A stretch of DNA of 64,000 bases, from positions 8,953,501 through 9,017,500 of the forward strand of contig NZ_JBEJGX010000003.1 in NCBI RefSeq assembly GCF_040253635.1, written 5' to 3'. The notes beneath the pieces were generated by a model, which ran no database searches, was not told the origin of the DNA, and worked only from the letters and a program-made list of their open reading frames with translations. This stretch comes from Streptomyces sp. Edi2 (GTDB taxonomy: Bacteria > Actinomycetota > Actinomycetes > Streptomycetales > Streptomycetaceae). Below are positions 57,213 through 64,000 of this stretch, piece by piece (the stretch's first letter is position 1; the number at the start of each line of letters is the position of its first letter). The position numbers and the translations under genes were made by a program.

Positions 57213-57926
57213 GTGCCTCCTCACCCTTCCTTGTCGCCCCCCGGGCTTCTGCGGATGGCGTCGTCCGCTCTCGCGGCGGCGGGCCTGGTCGTGATGTTGA
57301 GCAGCTGTGCGCAGAGGGGTGAGCCGCTGAGCGCCGGCCACACGTCGGCCGCCTCCGCCCCGGTGCGGCTGTGGCCCGAGCGGAAGCCCGCGCCACAGCC
57401 CGAGCGCGGAAGGGGGGAGAACCTTCCCGCGGCCGTTCCCGGAGTGCCGCCCGTGCCGTCCGGGGACATCCGCAAGGCGGACCTGTTCACCGTCGTCAAG
57501 GCACAGACCGCCGCGGGTTCCGCGCTCGGCGGCGGGCCGCAGTTCGACTCCGCCACCACGCGGAAGATCAAGGCCTGCGCCCGGGAGCCGGCGCACTGTC
57601 CGGTGCGAAAGCCCCAGTACCGGGATCTGACGGGGGACGGCAAGGACGAACTCATCGTCGGTATCGAGGCGCCGGACCACTCCCTGGCACTGTGGGTCTT
57701 CACGCTCGACCACGGGCAGGTCACCCGGATCATGGACGCCGGCGCGACACCGCTGTCGGTGGAGATCGCGAACGGCGATCTGATCCTGCGGGAGCCCGCC
57801 GGCACGCCCGGCTACGACACCCGCACGGTCTACGCATGGGACTCGCGGACGCGGACCATGGCCCTGCGGTCGATGGAATTCGACCAGGCGCACTCCGCCA
57901 CCCCCGCCCCGGAGCGCACACCATGA
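57213..57926 (+). CDS. lipoprotein with FG-GAP/VCBS-like motif, kinase partner
   Basis: A protein of 237 residues from a GTG at 57213 (an ATG at 57255 gives 223). The lipobox LSSC, the membrane-anchoring Cys, ends a hydrophobic segment SALAAAGLVVMLSSC. After a Pro-rich linker a globular part contains LTGDGKDELIVGIEAPD, a Ca-binding-type loop as in FG-GAP/VCBS repeats, then LWVFTLDHGQVTRIMDAG and YDTRTVYAWD. The stop overlaps the histidine kinase start (ATGA), so the lipoprotein probably works with the kinase as an extracytoplasmic sensor or accessory, as CseA does with CseC. The n-region Arg in the longer form favours the GTG start. Confidence 0.72.
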   Translation: MPPHPSLSPPGLLRMASSALAAAGLVVMLSSCAQRGEPLSAGHTSAASAPVRLWPERKPAPQPERGRGENLPAAVPGVPPVPSGDIRKADLFTVVKAQTAAGSALGGGPQFDSATTRKIKACAREPAHCPVRKPQYRDLTGDGKDELIVGIEAPDHSLALWVFTLDHGQVTRIMDAGATPLSVEIANGDLILREPAGTPGYDTRTVYAWDSRTRTMALRSMEFDQAHSATPAPERTP

Positions 57927-59236
57927 GCGCCGGCCGGCCCCGGAAGCGGCTGCGCCTGCCCGCCTGGACGATGACGCTCCACGGGAAGTTCGCCGCCTTC
58001 GTCATCGTCATGTGCTGCGTCCTCGCGACGGTCGTCGGGGTCCTGGTGCACGTCCTGGTCTGCCGGCAGGCCGAGAGCCAGGCCCGCAGCACGGCGCTGT
58101 CGCAGCTGGACTCCGTCGCCGAGGCGTACGCCGCCGGGGAACCCCTCGGCCGCGACGCCGCGGTGGACCCCGCGGACCTCCCCGCCCCGCTCCGCGCCAT
58201 GGCCCTGCGGGGCGAGCGCGGTACCCAGCTCGCCGACCACCAGGGCCGCCCGGCGATGTGGGCCGTCACCCCCGCCGACGGCAAGGCGCTGGCCGTCCAT
58301 CTCGACTACAGCCGGCGAGCCGCCGCGATCCGCGGACTGGACCGGACCATCGTCGGCTCCTCGGCCTTCGCGATCGCCCTCACCCTCGCCGTCGGACTGT
58401 TCGGCGTCTCCCGTATCACCCGTCGGCTGCACCACACCGCCCAGGTGGCCCGCAGGATCAGCACCGGCGATCTCGACGCCCGGGTGGACGACCCCCGCGT
58501 CCAGTGCGCCCCCTCCGCCCAGGACGAGACCGCCGCCGTGGCGGCCGCCCTCGACGCGATGGCCGCGACACTGCAGAGCAAGCTGCACAGCGAGCAGCGC
58601 TTCACCGCCGATGTGGCTCACGAGCTGCGCACCCCGCTGACCGGCCTGCACCTGGCGGCGGAGCTGCTGCCCCCCGGCCGCCCGGCCGAGCTGGTGCGGG
58701 ACCGGATCCGGACCATGAGACGGCTGACCGAGGACCTGCTGGAGATCTCCCGCCTCGACGCGGAGGTGGAGCAGGCCGATATCGAGGTGCATCAACTGGG
58801 ACCGCTGGCCGAGCGCGCGGTGCTGGCCACCGGGCTGCAGGCCGAGGTCCGTGCCGAGCGGGACACCCGGGTGGAGACCGATCAGCGAAGGCTCCAGCGC
58901 GTGCTGGGGAACCTCGTCTCCAACGCCCACGGGCACGGCCGCCCGCCGGTGCTGCTGACCGTCGACGGCCGCGTCATCACCGTGCGGGACCACGGGGACG
59001 GCTACCCCGGCCACCTCCTCGACCACGGCCCCCAGCGGTTCCGGAGCCGGTCCGGAAGCGGCCGGAAGACCGGACACGGCCTCGGCCTGACCATCGCCAT
59101 GGGACAGGCCCGGGTCCTCGGCGCCACGCTGCGGTTCTCCAACGCGCCGGACGGCGGAGCCGTCGCCGAACTCGTCCTGCCGCCGTCGGTCCCGGGCCCG
59201 CGGCGCTCCCCGCCGACGAGGACCGGCAGCGCTTAG
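57923..59236 (+). CDS. HAMP-domain sensor histidine kinase
   Basis: A protein of 437 residues. TM1 (about 23-48) and TM2 (about 148-168) flank a short extracytoplasmic sensor of about 100 residues. HAMP follows (SRITRRLHHTAQVARRISTG). The H box is RFTADVAHELRTPLTGLHLA with the phospho-accepting His; N box RVLGNLVSNAHGHG; G box region VRDHGDGYPG and GHGLGLTIAMGQARVLGA. All kinase boxes are present, so it looks functional. No response regulator gene is next to it, which is unusual for this class. The start overlaps the lipoprotein stop by four bases. Confidence 0.88.
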   Translation: MSAGRPRKRLRLPAWTMTLHGKFAAFVIVMCCVLATVVGVLVHVLVCRQAESQARSTALSQLDSVAEAYAAGEPLGRDAAVDPADLPAPLRAMALRGERGTQLADHQGRPAMWAVTPADGKALAVHLDYSRRAAAIRGLDRTIVGSSAFAIALTLAVGLFGVSRITRRLHHTAQVARRISTGDLDARVDDPRVQCAPSAQDETAAVAAALDAMAATLQSKLHSEQRFTADVAHELRTPLTGLHLAAELLPPGRPAELVRDRIRTMRRLTEDLLEISRLDAEVEQADIEVHQLGPLAERAVLATGLQAEVRAERDTRVETDQRRLQRVLGNLVSNAHGHGRPPVLLTVDGRVITVRDHGDGYPGHLLDHGPQRFRSRSGSGRKTGHGLGLTIAMGQARVLGATLRFSNAPDGGAVAELVLPPSVPGPRRSPPTRTGSA

Positions 59237-59390
59237 GCGAGGACCGGCAGCTCTTGGCCGGTGTCTCGCTGGAACCCGGCACCCCTCGCCGGAGTGTCCG
59301 CGCCTGAGCGACAAGCGCAGAATGAAGAGAGCCGCTCTGCCGTCCGGCGGGCGGCCCGCCACCGTGCGCGGCGGGTGGAAGGGAAAGCCG

Positions 59391-61457
59391 GTGCCAGCAG
59401 ATCGGCCGAGCGACGCGAGGGCTCGTGGTCCGCTCTGGTCCGAGCCCGGTTCGCTGCTGCAGCATGTCGCCGTCGCCGTGTTCGGCCTCGACGACGACAA
59501 CCGGATCTGCTACTGGGGCCCGGGCGCCCGGGATCTCTTCGGCTACCACGCGGCCGAGGCGCTGACGAAGCCCGGCGCCCTCCTCCTCCCCGGGCCGCCC
59601 GGGGGAGGGCCCGACGACTGCGCCCGCATGGCGGAGCGGGGCCGGACCCTGGGGTACTGGCGTGGCCGCCTGCACGCCACGCATCAGGACGGCACGGTTC
59701 TCGACTGCGGGTTCCGCGTCTTCCCGGTGACCGGCGCCGCGGGACGTTCGGTGATCATGGCGCTGGCGAGCCGCGGCGACGAGCTGGACCGGGTGAAGAC
59801 CAACCTCGCCTTCCTCGACGCCCTCTTCGAGACCTGCCCCATAGGCCTGGCCATGTTCGACGCGGAACTGCGCTACCTGCACGTCAACCAGGCACTCGCC
59901 GACATGAACGGACTGCCCATCGAGGAGCATCTCGGACGCCGCCTCGCCGAGATCATGATCACCTCGGACGGCGGTGAGTACGAGCGCATGCTGCGCGCCG
60001 TCGCCGCGGAGGGCAAACCCGTCACGGGCGTGCGGGTGGGGATGCGCACCCGGGGCCACCCGGACCGGGACAAGGTCCTGTCGGTGAGTTTCTTCCCGCT
60101 CACCCAGGCCGTCGGCACCCACCAGGGGGTGGGCGGCCTGCTGGTCGATGTGACCGACCGCGAGCAGGCCATCGTGGAGGCCAGCGCCACCCGTCAGCGG
60201 CTGGCACTGCTGAACCGTGCCTCCGCCCGGATCGGCACCACCCTGGATGTGCAGGTCACGGCCCAGGAACTGGTCGAAGCCGCGGTCCCGGACTTCTCCG
60301 ACGCGGCCGTCGTGGAGCTCGTGGAGTGGGGCGACGAGCACGCGGCGTTCGACCCCGCCCTGCCGGTGGACACCCACCGCATCGCCTACGGCACCGTCCT
60401 TCCTCCGCCCGCGACGGAACTGGTGGGCGGGGTGGACGTCGTGCACTACCCGCCGGGCTCCGCGATCCATCAGATGCTGCGGACCGGCCGTCCCCTGTGC
60501 GTAGCGGTGGACCAGGAGTTCATGGTCCGCACCATGCTGAACGAAACCCGCGCCCGGCTGATGGCCGACAGCGGTCTGGCCTGCCTCCTCCTCGCTCCGC
60601 TCATCGCCCGGGCAACGGTCCAGGGGATCGCGGTCTTCGGCCGGTCGGCGGCCAGACCGGCCTTCACCGAACAGGACCTCAGCCTGGCCGGTGAGCTCGC
60701 TTCCCGGGCGGCGCTGTGCCTGGACAACGCGCGGCTCTACAACCGGGAGAGAAACATCGCGCTCACCCTCCAACGGGCCCTGCTCCCCACCACCTTGGAT
60801 ACCGGCCCGTACCTGCACATCGCGCACCGGTACCTGCCCGGCAGCCGCGTCACCGAGGTCGGCGGCGACTGGTACGACGTGATCCCCCTGCCCGGTGGCC
60901 GGGTTGCCCTGGTCGTCGGTGACGTCATGGGACACGGGGTGTCGGCCGCCGCGGCGATGGGCAGGCTGCGTATCGCCGCCAAGGCGCTGGCCCGGCACGA
61001 CCAGGAACCGGACGGGCTGCTCACCGAACTCGACCAGTGCGCCGAAGAGTCCGGCATCGAGCTCGCGACCTGCCTCTACATCCGCTACGACCCCGCCACC
61101 GGAGGCACCCGGATCGCCAGCGCCGGCCACCCTCCGCCGCTGGTCCGCCACCCGGACGGCCGGATCCAGCTCATCGACGACGTGCTCGGAGTGCCGCTCG
61201 GCGTCGGCGGCTGCCCCTTCCGGACGACGGAGATCGAACTGCCCGACGCCGCCACCCTCGTGCTCTACACCGACGGCCTCATCGAGTCACGAGGCCACGA
61301 CATCGACGAGGGCCTGGACACCCTCCGCACGGAACTGGGCCGGATCTCCGCCTCGTTGGAAGACGCGGCGGACCGCATTCTCGCCCGCCTCCTGCCGAGT
61401 TCCCCGGCCGACGACACGGTTCTGCTGCTCGCCCGGGTGCACCGTGCGCCGGGGTGA
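59391..61457 (+). CDS. PAS-PAS-GAF-PP2C (SpoIIE-type) phosphatase
   Basis: A protein of about 688 residues from the GTG at 59391, which has GGAAGGGAAAG upstream; an ATG at 59322 would add 23. Two PAS domains (VAVAVFGLDDDNRICYWGPG and PIGLAMFDAELRYLHVNQAL), a GAF domain (about 265-435) and a SpoIIE domain (about 445-685) with EVGGDWYDVIPLPGGRVALV, GDVMGHGVSAAAAMGRLR, YTDGLIESRG and SPADDTVLLLARV. Such sensor phosphatases feed partner-switching systems. It lies 154 bp after the histidine kinase on the same strand and could share its regulation. Confidence 0.88.
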   Translation: MPADRPSDARARGPLWSEPGSLLQHVAVAVFGLDDDNRICYWGPGARDLFGYHAAEALTKPGALLLPGPPGGGPDDCARMAERGRTLGYWRGRLHATHQDGTVLDCGFRVFPVTGAAGRSVIMALASRGDELDRVKTNLAFLDALFETCPIGLAMFDAELRYLHVNQALADMNGLPIEEHLGRRLAEIMITSDGGEYERMLRAVAAEGKPVTGVRVGMRTRGHPDRDKVLSVSFFPLTQAVGTHQGVGGLLVDVTDREQAIVEASATRQRLALLNRASARIGTTLDVQVTAQELVEAAVPDFSDAAVVELVEWGDEHAAFDPALPVDTHRIAYGTVLPPPATELVGGVDVVHYPPGSAIHQMLRTGRPLCVAVDQEFMVRTMLNETRARLMADSGLACLLLAPLIARATVQGIAVFGRSAARPAFTEQDLSLAGELASRAALCLDNARLYNRERNIALTLQRALLPTTLDTGPYLHIAHRYLPGSRVTEVGGDWYDVIPLPGGRVALVVGDVMGHGVSAAAAMGRLRIAAKALARHDQEPDGLLTELDQCAEESGIELATCLYIRYDPATGGTRIASAGHPPPLVRHPDGRIQLIDDVLGVPLGVGGCPFRTTEIELPDAATLVLYTDGLIESRGHDIDEGLDTLRTELGRISASLEDAADRILARLLPSSPADDTVLLLARVHRAPG

Positions 61458-61705
61458 CGTCCGAAACGGGAGTGAGCGACGACGGGCCAGAGCGCACCTG
61501 TGACCGGCCGGAGCGCATCCACTACGGGCCGGAGCGCATCACGGCCCCGGCTCTGCCACCGGAGGAGAAGGGAAGCGGACGCGCCTGCCCCAGCACCGGC
61601 GCACCATCCGGCGCGCGGCATCCCCGGGCCTCGACGACGCAGTGGGCAAGCAGGCAGGTAGGCCGGCCGTCCGGTCGGAACAGCTCGGGTGCCGGTCGGG
61701 CGCGG

Positions 61706-62350
61706 TCAGTCCGCGCGGCCGGTGGCCGCCACCGTCACGCCCAGACCGATCATGGCGAAGCCGCCCGCGCCACCGATCATCGACAGCCGGCGTTCGGAGC
61801 GCGCGAACCAGGTACGGGCCGCCGAGGCCGTGAGCCCCCATACCGTGTCCGTGATCAGGCCGATGCTGATCGGCACCAGGCCCAGGACGAGCATCTGGGC
61901 GGGCAGCCCGCCCGCCGCGTGGTCCACGAACTGGGGAAGCACAGCGGCGAAGAACACGATGCCCTTCGGGTTGGTGACGCCGACCAGGAGGCCGTCGGCG
62001 ATCGTTCGCAGGTCGCCGCGGGCGGGCTGCGCGGGCGCGTCCACGGCACCCATCTTCATCTCCTTGCGGTGCCGGAACGCCTGGACTCCGAGGAAGACGA
62101 GGTAGGCCGCACCGGCCAGCTTCACGGCGAGGAAGACAGCTGCGGACTGCTCGACCAACGAACCGAGGCCGAGCGCCACCGCGGCCACCAGCAGATACGA
62201 GCCCAGCACATTGCCCAGTACCGTGGCCAGCGCTGTGCGGCGGCCGTGCGCCAGAGCCCGGCCGATCACGAAGAGCACGCTGGGCCCCGGGATCGCAATC
62301 ACCAGCAACGACATCGCCGCGAACGCAAGCAGCCGGTCGGTCGACACCAT
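61706..62350 (-). CDS. LysE/RhtB family amino acid exporter
   Basis: A protein of 214 residues with five to six membrane helices. The family signature is near the N-terminus: IAIPGPSVLFVIGRALAHGR. VTNPKGIVFFAAVLPQFVD is the second conserved block. LysE/RhtB proteins export lysine, threonine, homoserine lactones or related molecules. The ATG at 62350 has GAGG eight bases upstream; the in-frame ATG at 62371 has none. The substrate is unknown; an overflow role for lysine would pair with the catabolic island but there is no direct link. Confidence 0.86.
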   Translation of the reverse strand: MVSTDRLLAFAAMSLLVIAIPGPSVLFVIGRALAHGRRTALATVLGNVLGSYLLVAAVALGLGSLVEQSAAVFLAVKLAGAAYLVFLGVQAFRHRKEMKMGAVDAPAQPARGDLRTIADGLLVGVTNPKGIVFFAAVLPQFVDHAAGGLPAQMLVLGLVPISIGLITDTVWGLTASAARTWFARSERRLSMIGGAGGFAMIGLGVTVAATGRAD

Positions 62351-62422
62351 GTCTCTCACCTCGGCGACCATTGAATCAGCTGCGGTGCGGTGCCTTGACC
62401 CCGGTGGTTCGCAGGTTCGCAG

Positions 62423-62460
62423 GTTCGCGGCCTCGGCCCCTTCCCGCTTCGGCCGCGAAC
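62423..62460 (-). terminator. terminator of the small secreted protein gene
   Basis: GTTCGCGGCC pairs perfectly with GGCCGCGAAC (10 bp) 15 bp beyond the stop at 62475. The left arm is preceded by two GTTCGCAG copies. Confidence 0.7.
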
Positions 62461-62474
62461 CGTAGGGAACGGGG

Positions 62475-62777
62475 CTAGGCGACGACGGGCAGCAGGCCCG
62501 CTACCGGGGCGGCCAGGTCGGTCACCTGGTGCAGCTGACCGAGCTCATGGAGGTGCTGAAGGCCGGTGAGCTGCCCGGTGACCGTGGGCATCTGGCCCTG
62601 GTATTTGGCGGGTACGGGCGCGACACCGAGGCTGTCGAGTGTGCTGAGCACGGAGATGCCCTGCGCGGTCGGCGGGGCGGACGGGGCCGCGGGCGCGGCC
62701 GAGGCGGACGACATCGCAAGGCCCGAGGCGCCGGCGGTCAGGACGAGTGCTGCATACATGCGTCGAGTGGAGATCAC
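62475..62777 (-). CDS. small secreted protein of unknown function
   Basis: A protein of 100 residues from a GTG at 62777. Residues 1-27 are a signal peptide (MISTRRMYAALVLTAGASGL, cut near ASAAPAA). The mature part is Pro/Ala-rich and then reads STLDSLGVAPVP, TGQLTGLQHLHELGQLHQVT and DLAAPVAGLLPVVA, a helical, Leu-rich end. Similar small secreted proteins occur in many Streptomyces, but I cannot name a function. GAAAG precedes the start. Confidence 0.65.
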   Translation of the reverse strand: MISTRRMYAALVLTAGASGLAMSSASAAPAAPSAPPTAQGISVLSTLDSLGVAPVPAKYQGQMPTVTGQLTGLQHLHELGQLHQVTDLAAPVAGLLPVVA

Positions 62778-63011
62778 GCTTTCACAAACGGCACCGGCGC
62801 CGGGGCGGACACGGTTCCTTGCCGACTTCACCCGGCCAGAGGAGGCGCACGGCAGACTCCTCCCGGCGCCGCCCCGTGGCCTTTTGCGCCCCGGGCGCCT
62901 CCGGGCCTCCCATGAGGTGACCAACCACGTTGGCGGTGCCGTTCGGATGCCTGCGTCCGCGATGCATTCTCCGGTACGGAGCCATGCCGGTCCGAACGAA
63001 AACGAAGCGGC

Positions 63012-63383
63012 CTAATTGCGGCGGGAGACGTGGTAGTGGCTGATGTACCAGTCGTGCTCCGTTTGCTGTAGCAGCACGGTGAGGTTCACGGCGATCGTAG
63101 GCCTGTCGGTGAACGAGAAGTCCACGCTCAGATAGCCGAGTACGAGGTCGTCGGCGGGATGCCTGGTTTCGAGAATCCGGTACTCGGCGGTCATCCCGAG
63201 GGGCTGCGATGCGTAGTACTCGGTGATGCCCTGCCGCCCGACGCTGTAGGGGTGCAGCCCTTGGAAGATCGCGTCCTCGGTGAAGTGGGAGGCGGCCCGC
63301 CTCGGTTCATGTGCGTCGACGGCTGCCTTCCACCGGTCGAGCACGTCGCTCAGGATGGCTTCGGTGTCTTGTGTGCTGTTCAT
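63012..63383 (-). CDS. SnoaL-like/DUF4440 (SgcJ/EcaC type) protein
   Basis: A protein of 123 residues with the NTF2-like cone fold: ILSDVLDRWKAAVDAHEPRR, AASHFTEDAIFQGLHPYSVG, RQGITEYYASQ and a C-terminal DWYISHYHVSRR. The family includes small-molecule isomerases, cyclases and SgcJ-like proteins whose role is uncertain. GGAG precedes the ATG. It stands 171 bp upstream of the exported-protein region and no pathway is evident. Confidence 0.82.
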   Translation of the reverse strand: MNSTQDTEAILSDVLDRWKAAVDAHEPRRAASHFTEDAIFQGLHPYSVGRQGITEYYASQPLGMTAEYRILETRHPADDLVLGYLSVDFSFTDRPTIAVNLTVLLQQTEHDWYISHYHVSRRN

Positions 63384-63554
63384 CAGGGCTCTCCTGCGGG
63401 AGGGGGCTGCACGGCAGCGGTCCGCGCAGACCGGGCCGGGATCGTGAGGGGGCGAGACCCGGTAAGCCCCCTCGGACTCGATGACGGCGCCGCCTGGTTG
63501 CCCGCCGCAGACGCGCCGCCGAGGCCGCCGTTCCGGAACTGACCTGGCTGCCGC

Positions 63555-63845
63555 TCAACGGCCCGGGTCATTCGGATGCGGGGACAGCGGCGTCACCGTG
63601 TCGTGCCGCCACACCCGCAGCGGCATCGACGCGAGCAGCTGCTCCAACTGCTCCGCGTCGTCTGCGCGGAAAAGCCCCCAGGTGCGCCATTCATCGGGGG
63701 CGAGCGGCGGCCGCCACAGCCGTAGCAGGCTTCCCTGCGCGGCCAATTCCCGCGACCGTCCCGCCTCCCGGGCCCGGATCTCCGCCACGGCCTCCTCGGA
63801 CGTGCCCTCCGGAACGGTGGTCACCATGTCGACCAGGAACTCCAT
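63555..63845 (-). CDS. muconolactone delta-isomerase (CatC)-like protein
   Basis: A protein of 96 residues with the ferredoxin-like dimeric alpha/beta fold of CatC: EFLVDMVTTVPEGTSEEAVA, EIRAREAGRSRELAAQG and LLRLWRPPLAPDEWRTWGLF, SMPLRVW at the end. CatC moves the double bond of muconolactone in the beta-ketoadipate pathway; YciI/CatC-like paralogues without that role are common. No other catechol genes are here. GAGGAGAG precedes the ATG. Confidence 0.8.
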   Translation of the reverse strand: MEFLVDMVTTVPEGTSEEAVAEIRAREAGRSRELAAQGSLLRLWRPPLAPDEWRTWGLFRADDAEQLEQLLASMPLRVWRHDTVTPLSPHPNDPGR

Positions 63846-63856
63846 CAGCGGCTCTC

Positions 63857-63907
63857 CTCGTCACGTCATGCCCGTCACGCCCGTCATGCCCGTCATGCCC
63901 GTCATCG
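63857..63907. repeat. 9-10 bp tandem repeat of CGTCATGCC type
   Basis: About five copies of CCGTCATGCC/CCGTCACGCC run head to tail directly upstream of the CatC-like gene, within its leader. The copies differ by one base. Role unknown. Confidence 0.75.
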
Positions 63908-64000
63908 GGAACAGTAACGTCGGCGGCCCCGGCCTGTTGGTGATCACGTACGGGCACGGCGTGCCGACCCGCAACGACGGCCATCGCTCGCACTCATGCC

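Noticed and set aside
63846..64000. Possible start of another gene at the right edge
   Set aside because: Only the CGTCATGCC repeats and the CatC-like leader are seen; nothing codes convincingly before the window ends.

Overview
The window is high-GC actinobacterial DNA that most resembles a Streptomyces chromosome. Evidence: GC-rich third positions, GTG and TTG starts behind GGAGG-type ribosome sites, many secreted proteins, SpoIIE-type PP2C phosphatases with a SigB/F/G-type sigma factor, F420/PPOX enzymes, a streptogrisin-type protease and a few rare TTA codons. I found 53 intact or probable protein genes and four broken or remnant ones. I saw no tRNA, rRNA, CRISPR array or complete insertion sequence. 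The mix of transporters, regulators, hydrolases and repeat-rich secreted proteins looks like accessory (arm-type) chromosome.

Layout. 1-4.5 kb: a hydrolase remnant, a frameshifted enoyl-CoA hydratase, two small repeat-rich secreted proteins, MarR and a frameshifted PPOX protein. 4.6-17 kb: a catabolic island that reads as L-lysine/2-aminoadipate degradation. It holds a Glu/Leu/Phe/Val-type dehydrogenase, a fused FAD/4Fe-4S 2-hydroxyacid dehydrogenase, two LysR regulators, a cationic-amino-acid-type permease, a DAO-family flavoenzyme, an HglS-like 2-oxoadipate dioxygenase/decarboxylase and an ALDH7-type semialdehyde dehydrogenase. 17-30.5 kb: a secreted M28 aminopeptidase whose third codon is TTA, DUF1206, two PP2C phosphatases, a virginiamycin B lyase-like protein, TetR with a glycosidase-like protein, a sigma factor, a PPOX protein, IclR and AlkB. 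30.6-42.5 kb: a small secreted repeat protein, MocR, a TetR/small ORF/ankyrin run, an alpha/beta hydrolase, an acyltransferase-methyltransferase-glycosyltransferase cassette, a streptogrisin-like protease and a phosphotransferase.

43-48.5 kb is a surface/repeat-protein island: a protein of 17-residue GATTTGATIGG-type repeats, a beta-helix protein and two IPT/TIG proteins, one carrying an exact 249-bp domain duplication in foreign-looking codon usage. 50.8-53.8 kb holds the most striking system: a Family 2 encapsulin shell with a cyclic-nucleotide-binding-like domain, overlapping by 14 bp a cysteine desulfurase with a disordered N-terminal extension of about 145 residues. This is probably a two-gene protein nanocompartment for sulfur metabolism. 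54.4-64 kb: an I36 protease inhibitor, a PutP-type symporter, a lipoprotein/histidine kinase pair with no response regulator, a PAS-GAF-PP2C phosphatase, a LysE exporter and three small proteins.

In the catabolic island the inferred flow is: uptake by the permease, semialdehyde to 2-aminoadipate by ALDH7, deamination to 2-oxoadipate by the dehydrogenase or flavoenzyme, conversion to D-2-hydroxyglutarate by HglS, and oxidation to 2-oxoglutarate by the FAD/Fe-S enzyme. The first lysine-deaminating step is not visible. These functions come from family features read by eye; no database search was run.
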